A stretch of 49,323 bases of DNA from JABMRF01 sp964434235 (GTDB lineage: Bacteria > Patescibacteriota > Patescibacteriia > UBA11705 > JABHMO01). A program made the translations under genes and the position numbers. The DNA lies in contig CAYSUN010000003.1 of the NCBI GenBank assembly GCA_964434235.1, forward strand, positions 1 to 49,323. Direction: 5' to 3'. Positions 16,158-23,732 of this stretch are shown one piece after another. Numbering within the stretch: the first letter of the stretch is position 1; each line of letters begins with the position of its first letter. The notes under the pieces were generated by a model. The model ran no database searches. It saw only the letters and a program-made list of their open reading frames with translations, and was not told where the DNA came from.

Positions 16158-16581
16158 CCACTTAAAAACAACAGCGAAGACTAGTGGTTTCTTTCTTACG
16201 GGCTACACCCGTTATGTATGACTCTTAGAATAAACATACTTTTTTATTTAGACTATTTTACTATTAATTTACGTTTTTATTTGTCGCAAAATACATAAAT
16301 AGCAAGGCGGGGTCTGCCCCAAACCAGTCTTCATTTCAATCAGACGGTTCAGGGTAAAGGGCATATTGTCACACTGCCTGCCTACCATAGACTTGTCGAA
16401 GGTAGGAGCCTGCCTGCCTGTCTTCGACCATGAGCTCAGACCGAATGGCAGGCAGGTTTGCCGAAGGGTGGCGACAAAAAGTAACTCTCCGAAAAACAAA
16501 CATCTCTACTTGGTCAACGCACTTCAAATAATTCTATTTTAAACGCACGAACCAACTCTCACTGGCATTTTTCCTCTAACT
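16158..16581. repeat. Non-coding spacer with GC-rich dispersed repeats
   Basis: This stretch contains ACGGG-CTACA-CCCGT, GGGG-TCT-GCCCC, and a block of CCTGCCTGCC (about 16409-16418) with its complement GGCAGGCAGG (16447-16456), plus TCGAAGG/CTTCGAC pairs. A 76-codon frame on the minus strand (16269-16499) reads through the repeats, but it consists of Cys/Pro/Gln-rich repeat translation without a start signal, so I do not call it a gene. A related CCTGCCTGC...GGTAGGCAGG unit occurs at 40508-40547. Confidence 0.6.
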
Positions 16582-16612
16582 AAAAAAGTCGCCATGTTTC
16601 ATGACGACTTTT
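16582..16612 (-). terminator. Rho-independent terminator after the PilB-like gene
   Basis: AAAAGTCG pairs with CGACTTTT, extended by CATG/CATG beyond one mismatch, with a three-base loop and a T6 run on the minus strand. It begins 6 bp after the stop codon at 16618. Confidence 0.85.
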
Positions 16613-16617
16613 GTTGA

Positions 16618-17649
16618 TTAAATTTTTTGAAATTCAAGCAAATCTACTTTCCCTTCTGCACACAGGGGTAGAACTTGCTCTACTAACTGAGTTTCAACAA
16701 AACCAATCAATAGTTTTTGCCCAGAATACCCACACCGATGACAATGAGGACACTGATCAGCTTGATACAACTGAGGTTCTTCGCCTGATAACAAGACAAT
16801 GTTTTTCTCTTTCAACTTCTTTTGCAATATAACCTGATCATTTTCAGTAGCTAGTTTTTTACAGCTTTCACAAAGCATTTTTACTACTGAAATATAAACC
16901 ACTTCAGCATTAACACCACTCAAATACTGGACAGCCTTGCTTTGATTTTCAACTGCTAAACTGAAAAGAACCAACTTGCCTACAAAAATCGACCGATTAA
17001 AAGCACTTAATACACTTCGATCAACATCACTGAAAATAACCACGTCAGGCGATTGATGTTGCAAAATTGCTTGTACTTGTTCAGTAATAAGCTCATCCGA
17101 GTTCGTTGAATTAACCTTATGCACATTTTTTGTTGCCACAGGAAGCAAAAGGTCTCCAAAAACAACTACACTTACTTTATCAGTATCAACATGATCAATA
17201 ATGCTTCGAAGGAAATCTTCTCTTACTCGCTTAGTTGGTGAACAAATTGCGAAAATACCTGGCTCATACAACTTGTCCCTCAATTCAACCCACTCTTTGC
17301 TATTAATAACATGCAAAGGATCAAAGCTGTAAGCATCATCCACCAGTTCCAAACTAAGTTTTGCCTCAGATCCGATTGGCACATAGCAAACTCCAAAACG
17401 AGCTGTTTTTTTCTTACCCAAGACAAGATCTAGTTGCCCTTTTTGAACTGATTTCTTTTTGGCAATATCCATGTTAGTAATTATCAAAATTCGATTGATA
17501 ATAGCACTTGCCAATCTTAAAGGCGGATGCATAATATCAATCAAAACTCCATTAACCCGATACCTAATCATAAGCTTTTTCGGATAACTTTCAACATGAA
17601 TTTCAGTTGCTCTACGCCTGATAGCATCAACTAAAACAAGATTAACCAA
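16618..17649 (-). CDS. PilB/GspE-like type IV pilus ATPase homologue, catalytically degenerate (C-terminal fragment)
   Basis: The frame corresponds to the secretion-ATPase body: VNLVLVDAIRRRATEIHVE matches the usual VNLILxxAIKRGASDIHIE. It then keeps the family's order, ending with zinc-site cysteines CESC...CPHCHRCGYSGQ. The active-site parts are gone: where PilB has GPTGSGKT there is CSPTKRVREDF, and the Walker B/His-box region (PDVVIFSDVDRSVLSAFN) has lost its family residues. It cannot bind ATP in the normal way. The likely start in this fragment is a TTG at 17649, but the same frame is open further, to a TAA at 17737-17739, and continues beyond it into the 93-residue ORF at 17737-18018. 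Together they would be one ~466-residue protein. A pseudogene, a two-chain protein or readthrough are all possible. Confidence 0.8.
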   Translation of the reverse strand: MVNLVLVDAIRRRATEIHVESYPKKLMIRYRVNGVLIDIMHPPLRLASAIINRILIITNMDIAKKKSVQKGQLDLVLGKKKTARFGVCYVPIGSEAKLSLELVDDAYSFDPLHVINSKEWVELRDKLYEPGIFAICSPTKRVREDFLRSIIDHVDTDKVSVVVFGDLLLPVATKNVHKVNSTNSDELITEQVQAILQHQSPDVVIFSDVDRSVLSAFNRSIFVGKLVLFSLAVENQSKAVQYLSGVNAEVVYISVVKMLCESCKKLATENDQVILQKKLKEKNIVLLSGEEPQLYQADQCPHCHRCGYSGQKLLIGFVETQLVEQVLPLCAEGKVDLLEFQKI

Positions 17650-17736
17650 ACGAACAACTGATTCTTCTCGAGATTCTCTTTCTAGCTCTTCAATATCAAT
17701 ACCCTCATCTACATTTTCTTCTGCAATAGTCTCCGC

Positions 17737-17739
17737 TTA
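17737..17739 (-). other. In-frame ochre stop splitting the PilB-like gene
   Basis: The codons read GAA TAA GCG. The 93-residue ORF upstream and the ATPase-like frame downstream are in the same phase, and the acidic linker continues on the far side (AETIAEENVDEGIDIEELER) as in intact PilB proteins. One C-to-T change (CAA to TAA) would explain it. Confidence 0.85.
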
Positions 17740-18018
17740 TTCGATCAGGGCCAGCAGATTATCACTTTCGCCAAATAAATCTCGTTCTTCTGGCAAAGCC
17801 TGCCCATCTTTTTGACCACCAACATCCACCACATCACCAAAAATTTTAAACCTTTGTTCTTTGGTAAAATAACCAAAACAATGTAAGGTTTCAAAAAAAG
17901 ATTTACCTGTTCTATCCATTTCTTCTTTTACTGCTTCCAGTTGTTCTTGTGTTAATAAACCTTCTCTTTGTAACTTAAGAGCTAGATCAGACACTAATTT
18001 GTCTTCAAATTTAGGCAT
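17737..18018 (-). CDS. PilB-like N-terminal (MshEN-type) domain fragment
   Basis: A 93-residue ORF whose pattern LREGLLTQEQLEAVKEEMD...GKSFFETLHCFGYFTKEQRF (read in parts) matches the helical N-terminal domain of PilB/GspE ATPases (MshEN/T2SSE_N), which binds cyclic-di-GMP or partner proteins in relatives. It ends in an acidic linker at the ochre codon at 17737. Its ribosome-binding site is excellent (GAGGAGG, 6 nt before ATG), so the N-terminal part is surely meant to be translated. Codon use is like that of its neighbours. The rest of the protein continues in the same frame behind the stop. Confidence 0.75.
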   Translation of the reverse strand: MPKFEDKLVSDLALKLQREGLLTQEQLEAVKEEMDRTGKSFFETLHCFGYFTKEQRFKIFGDVVDVGGQKDGQALPEERDLFGESDNLLALIE

Positions 18019-18156
18019 AGAATCCTCCTCTGTGGTAGTGAAAGGAACAAATGATTAATAAACATTACCCTATATTGAACAATTAATCAAGAGTATTAGG
18101 TATAATTAGTTCTAAGAAAATTTCACTTACAAACTTTCAAGTTATTTAACTCTAAC

Positions 18157-18185
18157 AAAAAAGACGGCAAACCGTCTTTTTTTTA
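18157..18185 (-). terminator. Rho-independent terminator after ftsZ
   Basis: AAAAAAGACGG-CAAA-CCGTCTTTTTT forms an 11-bp stem with T-runs on both strands. It starts about 20 bp after the ftsZ stop codon and so separates ftsZ from the PilB-like gene. It could act in both directions. Confidence 0.88.
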
Positions 18186-18205
18186 TTTAACAATCTAAAG
18201 TTTAT

Positions 18206-19486
18206 TTACATCATCTTACGACGAATAAAAGCTGGAATTTCTAAATCTTCATCATCTCCTGCTGTTGAATCTTCAGAAGTATTTCTAATTACATCGTCAG
18301 GGTTAATTTTATCAGGATCTTCTGGTGCAGGCTCCAATGTATCTTTTTCTAATTTTTTGGCATCATAATCAAAACCATAGTCCATTCGATTTTTCCCTAA
18401 ATTAGAAACTACTTCATCTTTTTCTTTTTCTGGATAATCTGTTTTAAAAGATGTTTCTATTGGTCGAGCAGAAAAATAGTTCGGTGCACTTTTTACAGCT
18501 TGAGAATTTCTTAACATTGGATTTTTATTAGTCAAATCATCAAAACCAGTTGCCACAACTGTAATCTTTACTTGATCTTTTAGATTTTCATCCACAACTG
18601 CTCCGAAAATTATTCGAGCATCATTATCCACTGACTCTGTAATAGCTTTGGCCGCTTCGCTAACTTCATACATGGTAATATCTGGACCACCAGTAATAGT
18701 AAACAAGATTCCTTTGGCCCCTTCTATAGATAATTCTAAAAGCGGACTAGCAATCGCAGCTTTAGCTGCTTCAATTGCACGATTATCACCAGATGCTTCC
18801 CCCATACCCATCAAAGCAGAACCGCTAGTTTCCATAATAGTTTTTACATCAGCAAAATCCACATTAATCAACCCTGGTAAAGTTATCAATTCTGAAATAC
18901 CTTGCACACCTTGACGCAAGACTTCATCAACAACTCCAAAAGCTTCTAACAATGGAGTTTTTTTATCTATAATTTGCCAAATTCTATCATTTGGGATAGT
19001 AATAAGAGTATCAACTTTAGTACTTAAATCAGCCAAGCCATCTTCAGCCACTCTTTTTCTTGGACCACCTTCAAATGAAAATGGTTTTGTAACTACAGCA
19101 ATAGTTAAGGCTCCTAGCTCTTTAGCAATTTCAGCTACCTTTGGCCCTGCACCTGTTCCAGTTCCACCGCCAGCCCCATACGTGATAAAAACCATATCCG
19201 CTCCCTTCAAAGCTTCTCTGATCTCATTTTGGGACTCTTCTGCAGCTTTTCTACCAATAGAAGGGTTCATTCCAGAACCTAGACCACGGGTTGTACCTTT
19301 CCCAACATGAAGTTTTGTTGTTGCTAGACTGCTTTGCAAAGCCTGCAAATCAGTATTTACAACAATAAATTCAACGCCCTTAACTCGGGCTTGAATCATT
19401 CTATTGATCGCTGAACCTCCCCCCCCGCCAACACCAACAACTTTGATTTTGGCAAATGTTTGAATTTCTGGTTTAACTTCTGGCAT
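18206..19486 (-). CDS. ftsZ: Cell division protein FtsZ
   Basis: FtsZ is the tubulin-like GTPase that forms the division ring. The 426-residue protein shows the N-terminal nucleotide loop VGVGGGGGSAINRM, the tubulin signature GAGGGTGTGAGP (104-115), and the T7-loop region VDFADVKTIM with the catalytic aspartates. A charged linker of about 90 residues follows the core. The C-terminus, DLEIPAFIRRKMM, is the conserved peptide that binds FtsA and other partners. The gene is 142 bp downstream of ftsA, with a large imperfect palindrome between them, and ends at a strong terminator. No clear ribosome-binding site precedes the ATG. Confidence 0.97.
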   Translation of the reverse strand: MPEVKPEIQTFAKIKVVGVGGGGGSAINRMIQARVKGVEFIVVNTDLQALQSSLATTKLHVGKGTTRGLGSGMNPSIGRKAAEESQNEIREALKGADMVFITYGAGGGTGTGAGPKVAEIAKELGALTIAVVTKPFSFEGGPRKRVAEDGLADLSTKVDTLITIPNDRIWQIIDKKTPLLEAFGVVDEVLRQGVQGISELITLPGLINVDFADVKTIMETSGSALMGMGEASGDNRAIEAAKAAIASPLLELSIEGAKGILFTITGGPDITMYEVSEAAKAITESVDNDARIIFGAVVDENLKDQVKITVVATGFDDLTNKNPMLRNSQAVKSAPNYFSARPIETSFKTDYPEKEKDEVVSNLGKNRMDYGFDYDAKKLEKDTLEPAPEDPDKINPDDVIRNTSEDSTAGDDEDLEIPAFIRRKMM

Positions 19487-19520
19487 ATTTTATGGAAAAT
19501 ATTTAAAATCTATTTTTTAA

Positions 19521-19597
19521 CAGAAGAAGGGATAGAGGAGCGAGAAGGGCCTTGGTAGAAAAAAATTCTACCCCCTCTAACTCCTCTGCCCCCTCTG
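19521..19597. repeat. Purine/pyrimidine-asymmetric imperfect palindrome between ftsA and ftsZ
   Basis: A purine-rich arm (AGAAGGGATAGAGGAGCGAG) is mirrored 40 bp later by a pyrimidine-rich arm (CCCCCTCTAACTCCTCTGCC), and the centre holds GGTAGAA/TTCTACC. The folded RNA would be a long imperfect hairpin in the ftsA-ftsZ intergenic space. It could alter the FtsA:FtsZ ratio by processing or partial termination, or be one more interspersed palindrome. Confidence 0.55.
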
Positions 19598-19628
19598 TTT
19601 ACTGATATTTTACCTTATCACAGTTATA

Positions 19629-20879
19629 TCAAGAAATCAAATTCTTTATCCATTTTGTCATTTTATTTGCAGCCTCTTTAACTGACTTAAATTGATTGGA
19701 AAAACCAAACTTTCCTAAACCTTTTTCGTGCATCACATTATACCCCCACATAACCAATCCAAGTCCAGTAACAAATGATAAATCATTAACCTTATCTACA
19801 GCTGTATTAAATTTTTTACTTGCCCCAAGAGCTACAGGAAGCATTGTTTTTCTCTTTGCAACATCGATAATCCCAGTTAATTTTGCTCCTCCACCAATCA
19901 AGATTAAACCAGCTGGCAAAAGACCACTACGATTTATTTTTTGTAATTCTTCATCTACTTTTCTAAAAATTTCTTCAACTCTAGCTTCGATTATATCAGC
20001 AATGTAAACTTTGGAAAAAACTTGATCATCACCACCATACTCTCGAAGATTTACTTCATCTTCCTTAGTAAAATTTTGTGGGTTCGCACTACCTATCTCT
20101 AATTTTATTCTTTCAGCAACATCTAATGATGTTTGTAAGCCAATCGCTAAATCAGCAGTAATATGATCCGCTCCGATTGGTAAAACAGAAATATGCAACA
20201 CATCACCTTCTTCAAAAACAATAATTTTAGTTGTTGAAGCACCAATATCAACCAAAGCCACACCAAGTTCTTTTTGTCTTGGCGAAAGCACAGCCTCAGA
20301 AGCTGCCAAATTGCTCATAACTAAATCATTAATATCTAATCCAGTTCTATAAATACATTTAGTTAAATTTTTTACTTGAGAATTCAAAGCTCGAATAACT
20401 TGAGTAGTAACCTCAAGTCTAATTCCTGACATACCGATTGGATCTTTAACTCCAGATTGATTATCAATTGAAAAACTTTTTGGAATAACGTGTAAAATTT
20501 CATAATTTACAGGTGCAGCCACAGATCGAGCAGCTTCGATGACCCGCTCAACATCATTTTCTTGAATTTCTCCACTAGTTCTAGAAATAGCAATCACTCC
20601 ATTACTTTCTTGTGAAGAAATGTGTGTGCCACCAATACCAACCCAAGCATTTTCAATTGGCAAACCAATCATTCTTTCGGCTTTTTCTAAGCAAGCTGAA
20701 ATACTGGAAACAACGTCTTCAATACTAACAACTGAGCCCTTATTTAAACCAAGAGCCGGCACCTCTACAACACCAATAACATTTAATTGTTCAGTGTCGC
20801 CAGCTCTAGAAGTTTGTCCAACAACTATGCGAATACTAGAGGAACCAATATCTAAACCTGTTATTATATTTTCTACCAT
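19629..20879 (-). CDS. ftsA: Cell division protein FtsA
   Basis: FtsA is the actin-like ATPase that tethers FtsZ to the membrane. The 416-residue protein opens with the phosphate-1 loop ITGLDIGSSSIRIVVG, contains the SHS2/1C region typical of FtsA, a phosphate-2 segment ALVDIGASTTKIIVFEEG, and the adenosine motif LILIGGGAKLTGI. The last 15 residues (ANKMTKWIKNLIS) can form the amphipathic membrane-targeting helix. A sigma-70-like -10 box lies about 50 bp upstream. It precedes ftsZ in the usual order. Confidence 0.96.
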   Translation of the reverse strand: MVENIITGLDIGSSSIRIVVGQTSRAGDTEQLNVIGVVEVPALGLNKGSVVSIEDVVSSISACLEKAERMIGLPIENAWVGIGGTHISSQESNGVIAISRTSGEIQENDVERVIEAARSVAAPVNYEILHVIPKSFSIDNQSGVKDPIGMSGIRLEVTTQVIRALNSQVKNLTKCIYRTGLDINDLVMSNLAASEAVLSPRQKELGVALVDIGASTTKIIVFEEGDVLHISVLPIGADHITADLAIGLQTSLDVAERIKLEIGSANPQNFTKEDEVNLREYGGDDQVFSKVYIADIIEARVEEIFRKVDEELQKINRSGLLPAGLILIGGGAKLTGIIDVAKRKTMLPVALGASKKFNTAVDKVNDLSFVTGLGLVMWGYNVMHEKGLGKFGFSNQFKSVKEAANKMTKWIKNLIS

Positions 20880-20928
20880 AGATTTTAGGTAATTAAAACA
20901 ACTCGGAATAAGTTATTTCTTACATACC

Positions 20929-20934
20929 ATTATA
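20929..20934 (-). promoter_or_regulatory. Probable -10 box of the ftsA promoter
   Basis: TATTATAAT on the minus strand contains a consensus TATAAT and would give a leader of about 43 nt. A clear -35 at 17 bp is not seen; TTGCTG is present at 20 bp. Confidence 0.4.
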
Positions 20935-20973
20935 ATACCTTTTTTATTAATTTTCAGCAAGGCACAAAAAGCC

Positions 20974-21001
20974 CAAACTTAGGGGATAATCTCCTAGTTT
21001 G
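20974..21001 (-). terminator. Likely terminator after dgkA
   Basis: CAAACTAGGAGA pairs imperfectly with TCCCCTAAGTTTG just after the dgkA stop codon, followed within three bases by TTTTT on the minus strand. Weaker than the other terminators because of mismatches. Confidence 0.5.
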
Positions 21002-21011
21002 TACACTAAAA

Positions 21012-21371
21012 TTATTCAAGTAAATATGGAACAAAAATAAATAAAGCAATTACTACGCTTGCAACTGAAGCGACCAAAACAATGGCGGACATAATGTCTT
21101 TAACGTCTTTTACATAATCGTGAAGCCTTGGTTTATACAGATCAACCAATTTTTCAAAAACTGTATTTAGCATTTCCAAAATCAAAACTCCAGCAATCAT
21201 CAAAACTATGAGCGACCACTGCCACAATTTAATCCTAAAAAAAACACCAAAAAAAAGAACAACAAAAGTCAACAAAATATGAATTTTAAAATTTTGTTCA
21301 CTTCTTAGCAAAAAAGCAAAACCGCGGAAAGCATTTTTAAAACTTTTAACTAATCGATTAAATTTAAGCAT
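21012..21371 (-). CDS. dgkA: Diacylglycerol kinase / undecaprenol kinase (DgkA family)
   Basis: A 119-residue integral membrane kinase with three membrane helices. Family signatures are FRGFAFLLRSEQNFKIH near the N-terminus, the catalytic LEMLNTVFEKLVD (about 64-76) and VKDVKDIMSAIVL. Family members phosphorylate diacylglycerol or undecaprenol; Gram-positive-type enzymes recycle undecaprenol for cell wall synthesis. Substrate cannot be assigned from sequence alone. The start overlaps the end of ybeY by 8 bp, so translation is probably coupled; the ybeY-dgkA pair is a common bacterial arrangement. Confidence 0.92.
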   Translation of the reverse strand: MLKFNRLVKSFKNAFRGFAFLLRSEQNFKIHILLTFVVLFFGVFFRIKLWQWSLIVLMIAGVLILEMLNTVFEKLVDLYKPRLHDYVKDVKDIMSAIVLVASVASVVIALFIFVPYLLE

Positions 21372-21777
21372 ACATTTTCTTTAAAATTTTTCTTTCCAAA
21401 GCTTCCATTTTTTCAGCCTCAGAAACTTTTTCATGATCATACCCTAATAAATGCAAAAAACCGTGCAAAGCTAAACGCACAATTTCTTTGGCCGTTGAAT
21501 TACCATAAGCTGGAGCTTGTTTTTCTGCTTGCTTGGGACAAATAATAATTTCACCCAAAAAGTTTTTCTCAGCCCAAACCCCCTTTTCTGAGAAAGATAA
21601 AACATCTGTAATTTGATCTTTTTTTCGATAAATTTTATTCATTTTTTTTATGGTTTGAGGTGTGACAAAACCGATAGAAACTAATTTGTTTTTTTTACAA
21701 GCAACATTAAAAATAGTCTCAATGTTTTTTCTAGGACAACTATATTTTGTTTGATTATTAAACTCAACTTTGATCAT
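21364..21777 (-). CDS. ybeY: Endoribonuclease YbeY (rRNA maturation)
   Basis: YbeY is a zinc-dependent single-strand endoribonuclease that takes part in 16S rRNA 3'-end maturation and ribosome quality control. The 137-residue product carries the metal-binding motif HGFLHLLGYDH (about 104-114), i.e. H-G-x-L-H-L-x-G-Y-D-H, and the upstream TDVLSFS segment typical of the family. It lies 3 bp after the stop codon of the TSP3 gene at 21781 and overlaps dgkA. Confidence 0.95.
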   Translation of the reverse strand: MIKVEFNNQTKYSCPRKNIETIFNVACKKNKLVSIGFVTPQTIKKMNKIYRKKDQITDVLSFSEKGVWAEKNFLGEIIICPKQAEKQAPAYGNSTAKEIVRLALHGFLHLLGYDHEKVSEAEKMEALERKILKKMYA

Positions 21778-21780
21778 AAT

Positions 21781-22974
21781 TTAAAACTCAACTGGTGGAG
21801 CTGTATCATCATCAAGGGCAGGAATCACTAAATCAACATTACTTGGAGTTTCAACCGTGTCTAATTGTTCAAACTGAAAACTATTTACAACTAAAGCAAA
21901 AATATTTGGGAAATTCGCTTCTTCCTTCAAACCAATATTATAATTAAGTGCGTAAACTCTTTTCTTGTCCGGTGATTCAATATAAACAGAAAAACTATCA
22001 GGACTTTCGACTACGTCCAACTTATTATATGTTTGATAATGTTTTAACTGACTAATAAGAACAGATGGGGCCATGCCCAAATACCAATTATCCAAACTTT
22101 GACCGGGAAGTTTATCGTAAACAAATATGTTAATAAATTCATTTTGATTAGAGCTAATCATTAAATCGTTTGGATTATTTTGATCAAGTGGCTGAACCAA
22201 CCAAGTCGTTGGATATAAAATTTTATAACCGTAAACTTTGTTCGTATAATAATCCACACAATCTTCTTCCCACAAACGAACACTAGTATTTTGGGTTGGA
22301 CTATAAAAATTCATAATCTCTTCCTGATCTTTGTAAACATCACCATCTGTATCAACTAAATTTTCGTTTGTACCAAAAATAACTTCTTCAGCATCAGTTA
22401 ACTTATCATTATCTTTATCAGGACCACTTAACAATTTCAAACTAAACTGACTAATTGAATCTGGATTAAACTTTGCCACTTCTGTTACGACTGGTTCTTC
22501 GACAACTTCTGGCTCTTCAATGATTGGTTCCTCAATTATTGGTTCCTCAACGATAGGCTTAACTTGAGGCTCTGGCGCAACAACGACTGGTTGGTCACCA
22601 TTTGTTTGAACAACTGGCTTATCGAAACTCTTGTACAACAAAAACCCAGAAACACCAAGAACAACAACCAAAACAACAACAATTATTAAATTCATTTTGC
22701 CCTTGCTCGCAGGATTTTTAGCTGTTGGCACCTGTGGTGTACCCGTACCGCCAACATTCGCTGTCCCCTTTTTAATATTTATTGGTTTGTTCGAATTAGT
22801 CGCTGACACAGTTTTATTTCCCAAATAATATTCCATCGGCATTGTATGGATTTCTGTTTTTTCTGGTGTCGAAGGTTCATCTTTTTTTTGAACCTCAGGT
22901 GTTACTGCGCCTAATTTTTCAGGCCCAGGAACTGGCCCACTCGAAGCGGGTGTTTTTGTGTTATCGTCGAACAT
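21781..22974 (-). CDS. Membrane protein with Pro/Glu stalk, TSP3 repeats and PsbP-like C-terminal domain
   Basis: This 397-residue protein has a long disordered Pro/Thr-rich cytoplasmic part (1-92), one membrane helix (about 94-115), then a stalk of EEPIIEEP-type repeats (139-165), a calcium-binding region (DKDNDKLTDAEE and DTDGDVYKDQEE, 184-221) and a compact C-terminal domain (about 240-370). That domain begins YGYKILYPTTWLV, as in PsbP/Mog1-like folds, but the match is from memory and weak. The start MFDDN resembles that of the next gene (MFEDK), suggesting a related cytoplasmic anchor. Direct 7-bp repeats fill the leader. The gene is part of the 16-kb surface block. Function unknown. Confidence 0.82.
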   Translation of the reverse strand: MFDDNTKTPASSGPVPGPEKLGAVTPEVQKKDEPSTPEKTEIHTMPMEYYLGNKTVSATNSNKPINIKKGTANVGGTGTPQVPTAKNPASKGKMNLIIVVVLVVVLGVSGFLLYKSFDKPVVQTNGDQPVVVAPEPQVKPIVEEPIIEEPIIEEPEVVEEPVVTEVAKFNPDSISQFSLKLLSGPDKDNDKLTDAEEVIFGTNENLVDTDGDVYKDQEEIMNFYSPTQNTSVRLWEEDCVDYYTNKVYGYKILYPTTWLVQPLDQNNPNDLMISSNQNEFINIFVYDKLPGQSLDNWYLGMAPSVLISQLKHYQTYNKLDVVESPDSFSVYIESPDKKRVYALNYNIGLKEEANFPNIFALVVNSFQFEQLDTVETPSNVDLVIPALDDDTAPPVEF

Positions 22975-22975
22975 A

Positions 22976-23006
22976 TTAAGTATTAAGTATTAAGTATTAA
23001 GTATTT
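22976..23006. repeat. Four tandem copies of a 7-bp unit (ATTAAGT) in front of the TSP3 gene
   Basis: The unit ATTAAGT is repeated four times head to tail immediately upstream of the ATG at 22974. Being in the untranslated leader, slippage would change the spacing of upstream signals rather than the reading frame, so it is a possible phase-variation site. A looser copy (AAGTATTAAGTAA) precedes hisS. Confidence 0.75.
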
Positions 23007-23019
23007 TTTAAGAAACTAA

Positions 23020-23709
23020 CTAATTAAGAAGCAAACCATCACCTTTTGGGTTATAACCATTATCAACTTCTTCGCCATCTAAATAACCATCATTATCTGT
23101 ATCAGAATTAAGCGGATCAGTAGTATAATCTTTAACTTCCCTATAATCATCCAAACCATCACCATCTGTATCAACTTTATTTAAATTAGTTCCAAGTGTA
23201 ATTTCCTCTTGATCAAGTAAGCCATCGCCATCTGTATCCAATTCCACTAAAATTGGGGATTCGATTTCAACCTCAGCATTTTCATCAAACATAATTTCAT
23301 CTTCACTTAAATATTCATCATCATAATTCTCATAAATATCTTCATCGAAATATTCATCATCAGAAGTATCAAATTTTAGACTTGCATCGCCAACTTTATT
23401 TGTATCTTCAGATTGGCCAAGCCCAAAAACACCAGTCTTTTGAGTAAAATCAATTAAAAAGAAAATCATCCCAACAGCCACCACAACAATGGCCACAATA
23501 ACCACTATTTTCTTTTTTTTACTTGGCGATATTTTAGGAGTTAACTGTTTTTCTTCAACAATAGGTTGAACAACTGGCGTTACTGGCGCTGGCTCTGAAA
23601 CTGAGCTTACTTGTTCAATTGGTTCTTTGTCTGATTCAAGTTTTTCCTTACTTAAATTGTCGAACATATCTTCTACTGGTGGTTGAGTTTTTTCTTTGTC
23701 TTCAAACAT
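23020..23709 (-). CDS. Membrane protein with TSP3 calcium-binding repeats
   Basis: A 229-residue protein with a Pro/Glu-rich cytoplasmic N-terminus (1-60), a basic KKKK stop before one membrane helix (68-88), an acidic Asp/Glu/Tyr-rich linker (109-148) and three clear TSP3 units (157-222): DTDGDGLLDQEE, DTDGDGLDDYRE and DTDNDGYLDGEE. Such units bind several calcium ions and stiffen extracellular stalks. The protein ends shortly after them without a further domain. It lies 23 bp downstream of the 4039-residue giant and shares its plan with the genes at 21781 and 5493, so a common assembly is plausible. No enzyme motif is seen. Confidence 0.85.
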   Translation of the reverse strand: MFEDKEKTQPPVEDMFDNLSKEKLESDKEPIEQVSSVSEPAPVTPVVQPIVEEKQLTPKISPSKKKKIVVIVAIVVVAVGMIFFLIDFTQKTGVFGLGQSEDTNKVGDASLKFDTSDDEYFDEDIYENYDDEYLSEDEIMFDENAEVEIESPILVELDTDGDGLLDQEEITLGTNLNKVDTDGDGLDDYREVKDYTTDPLNSDTDNDGYLDGEEVDNGYNPKGDGLLLN

Positions 23710-23732
23710 AAAAATATATAATTAATAGCAAA

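Noticed and set aside
16269..16499. 76-codon minus-strand frame in the repeat-rich spacer
   Set aside because: It reads through CCTGCCTGCC-type repeats and has a Cys/Gln/Pro-rich, low-order translation without a ribosome-binding site or domain.
22976..23006. Possible CRISPR-like array
   Set aside because: The unit is only 7 bp and directly tandem, with no spacers. No array or cas gene was found in the window.
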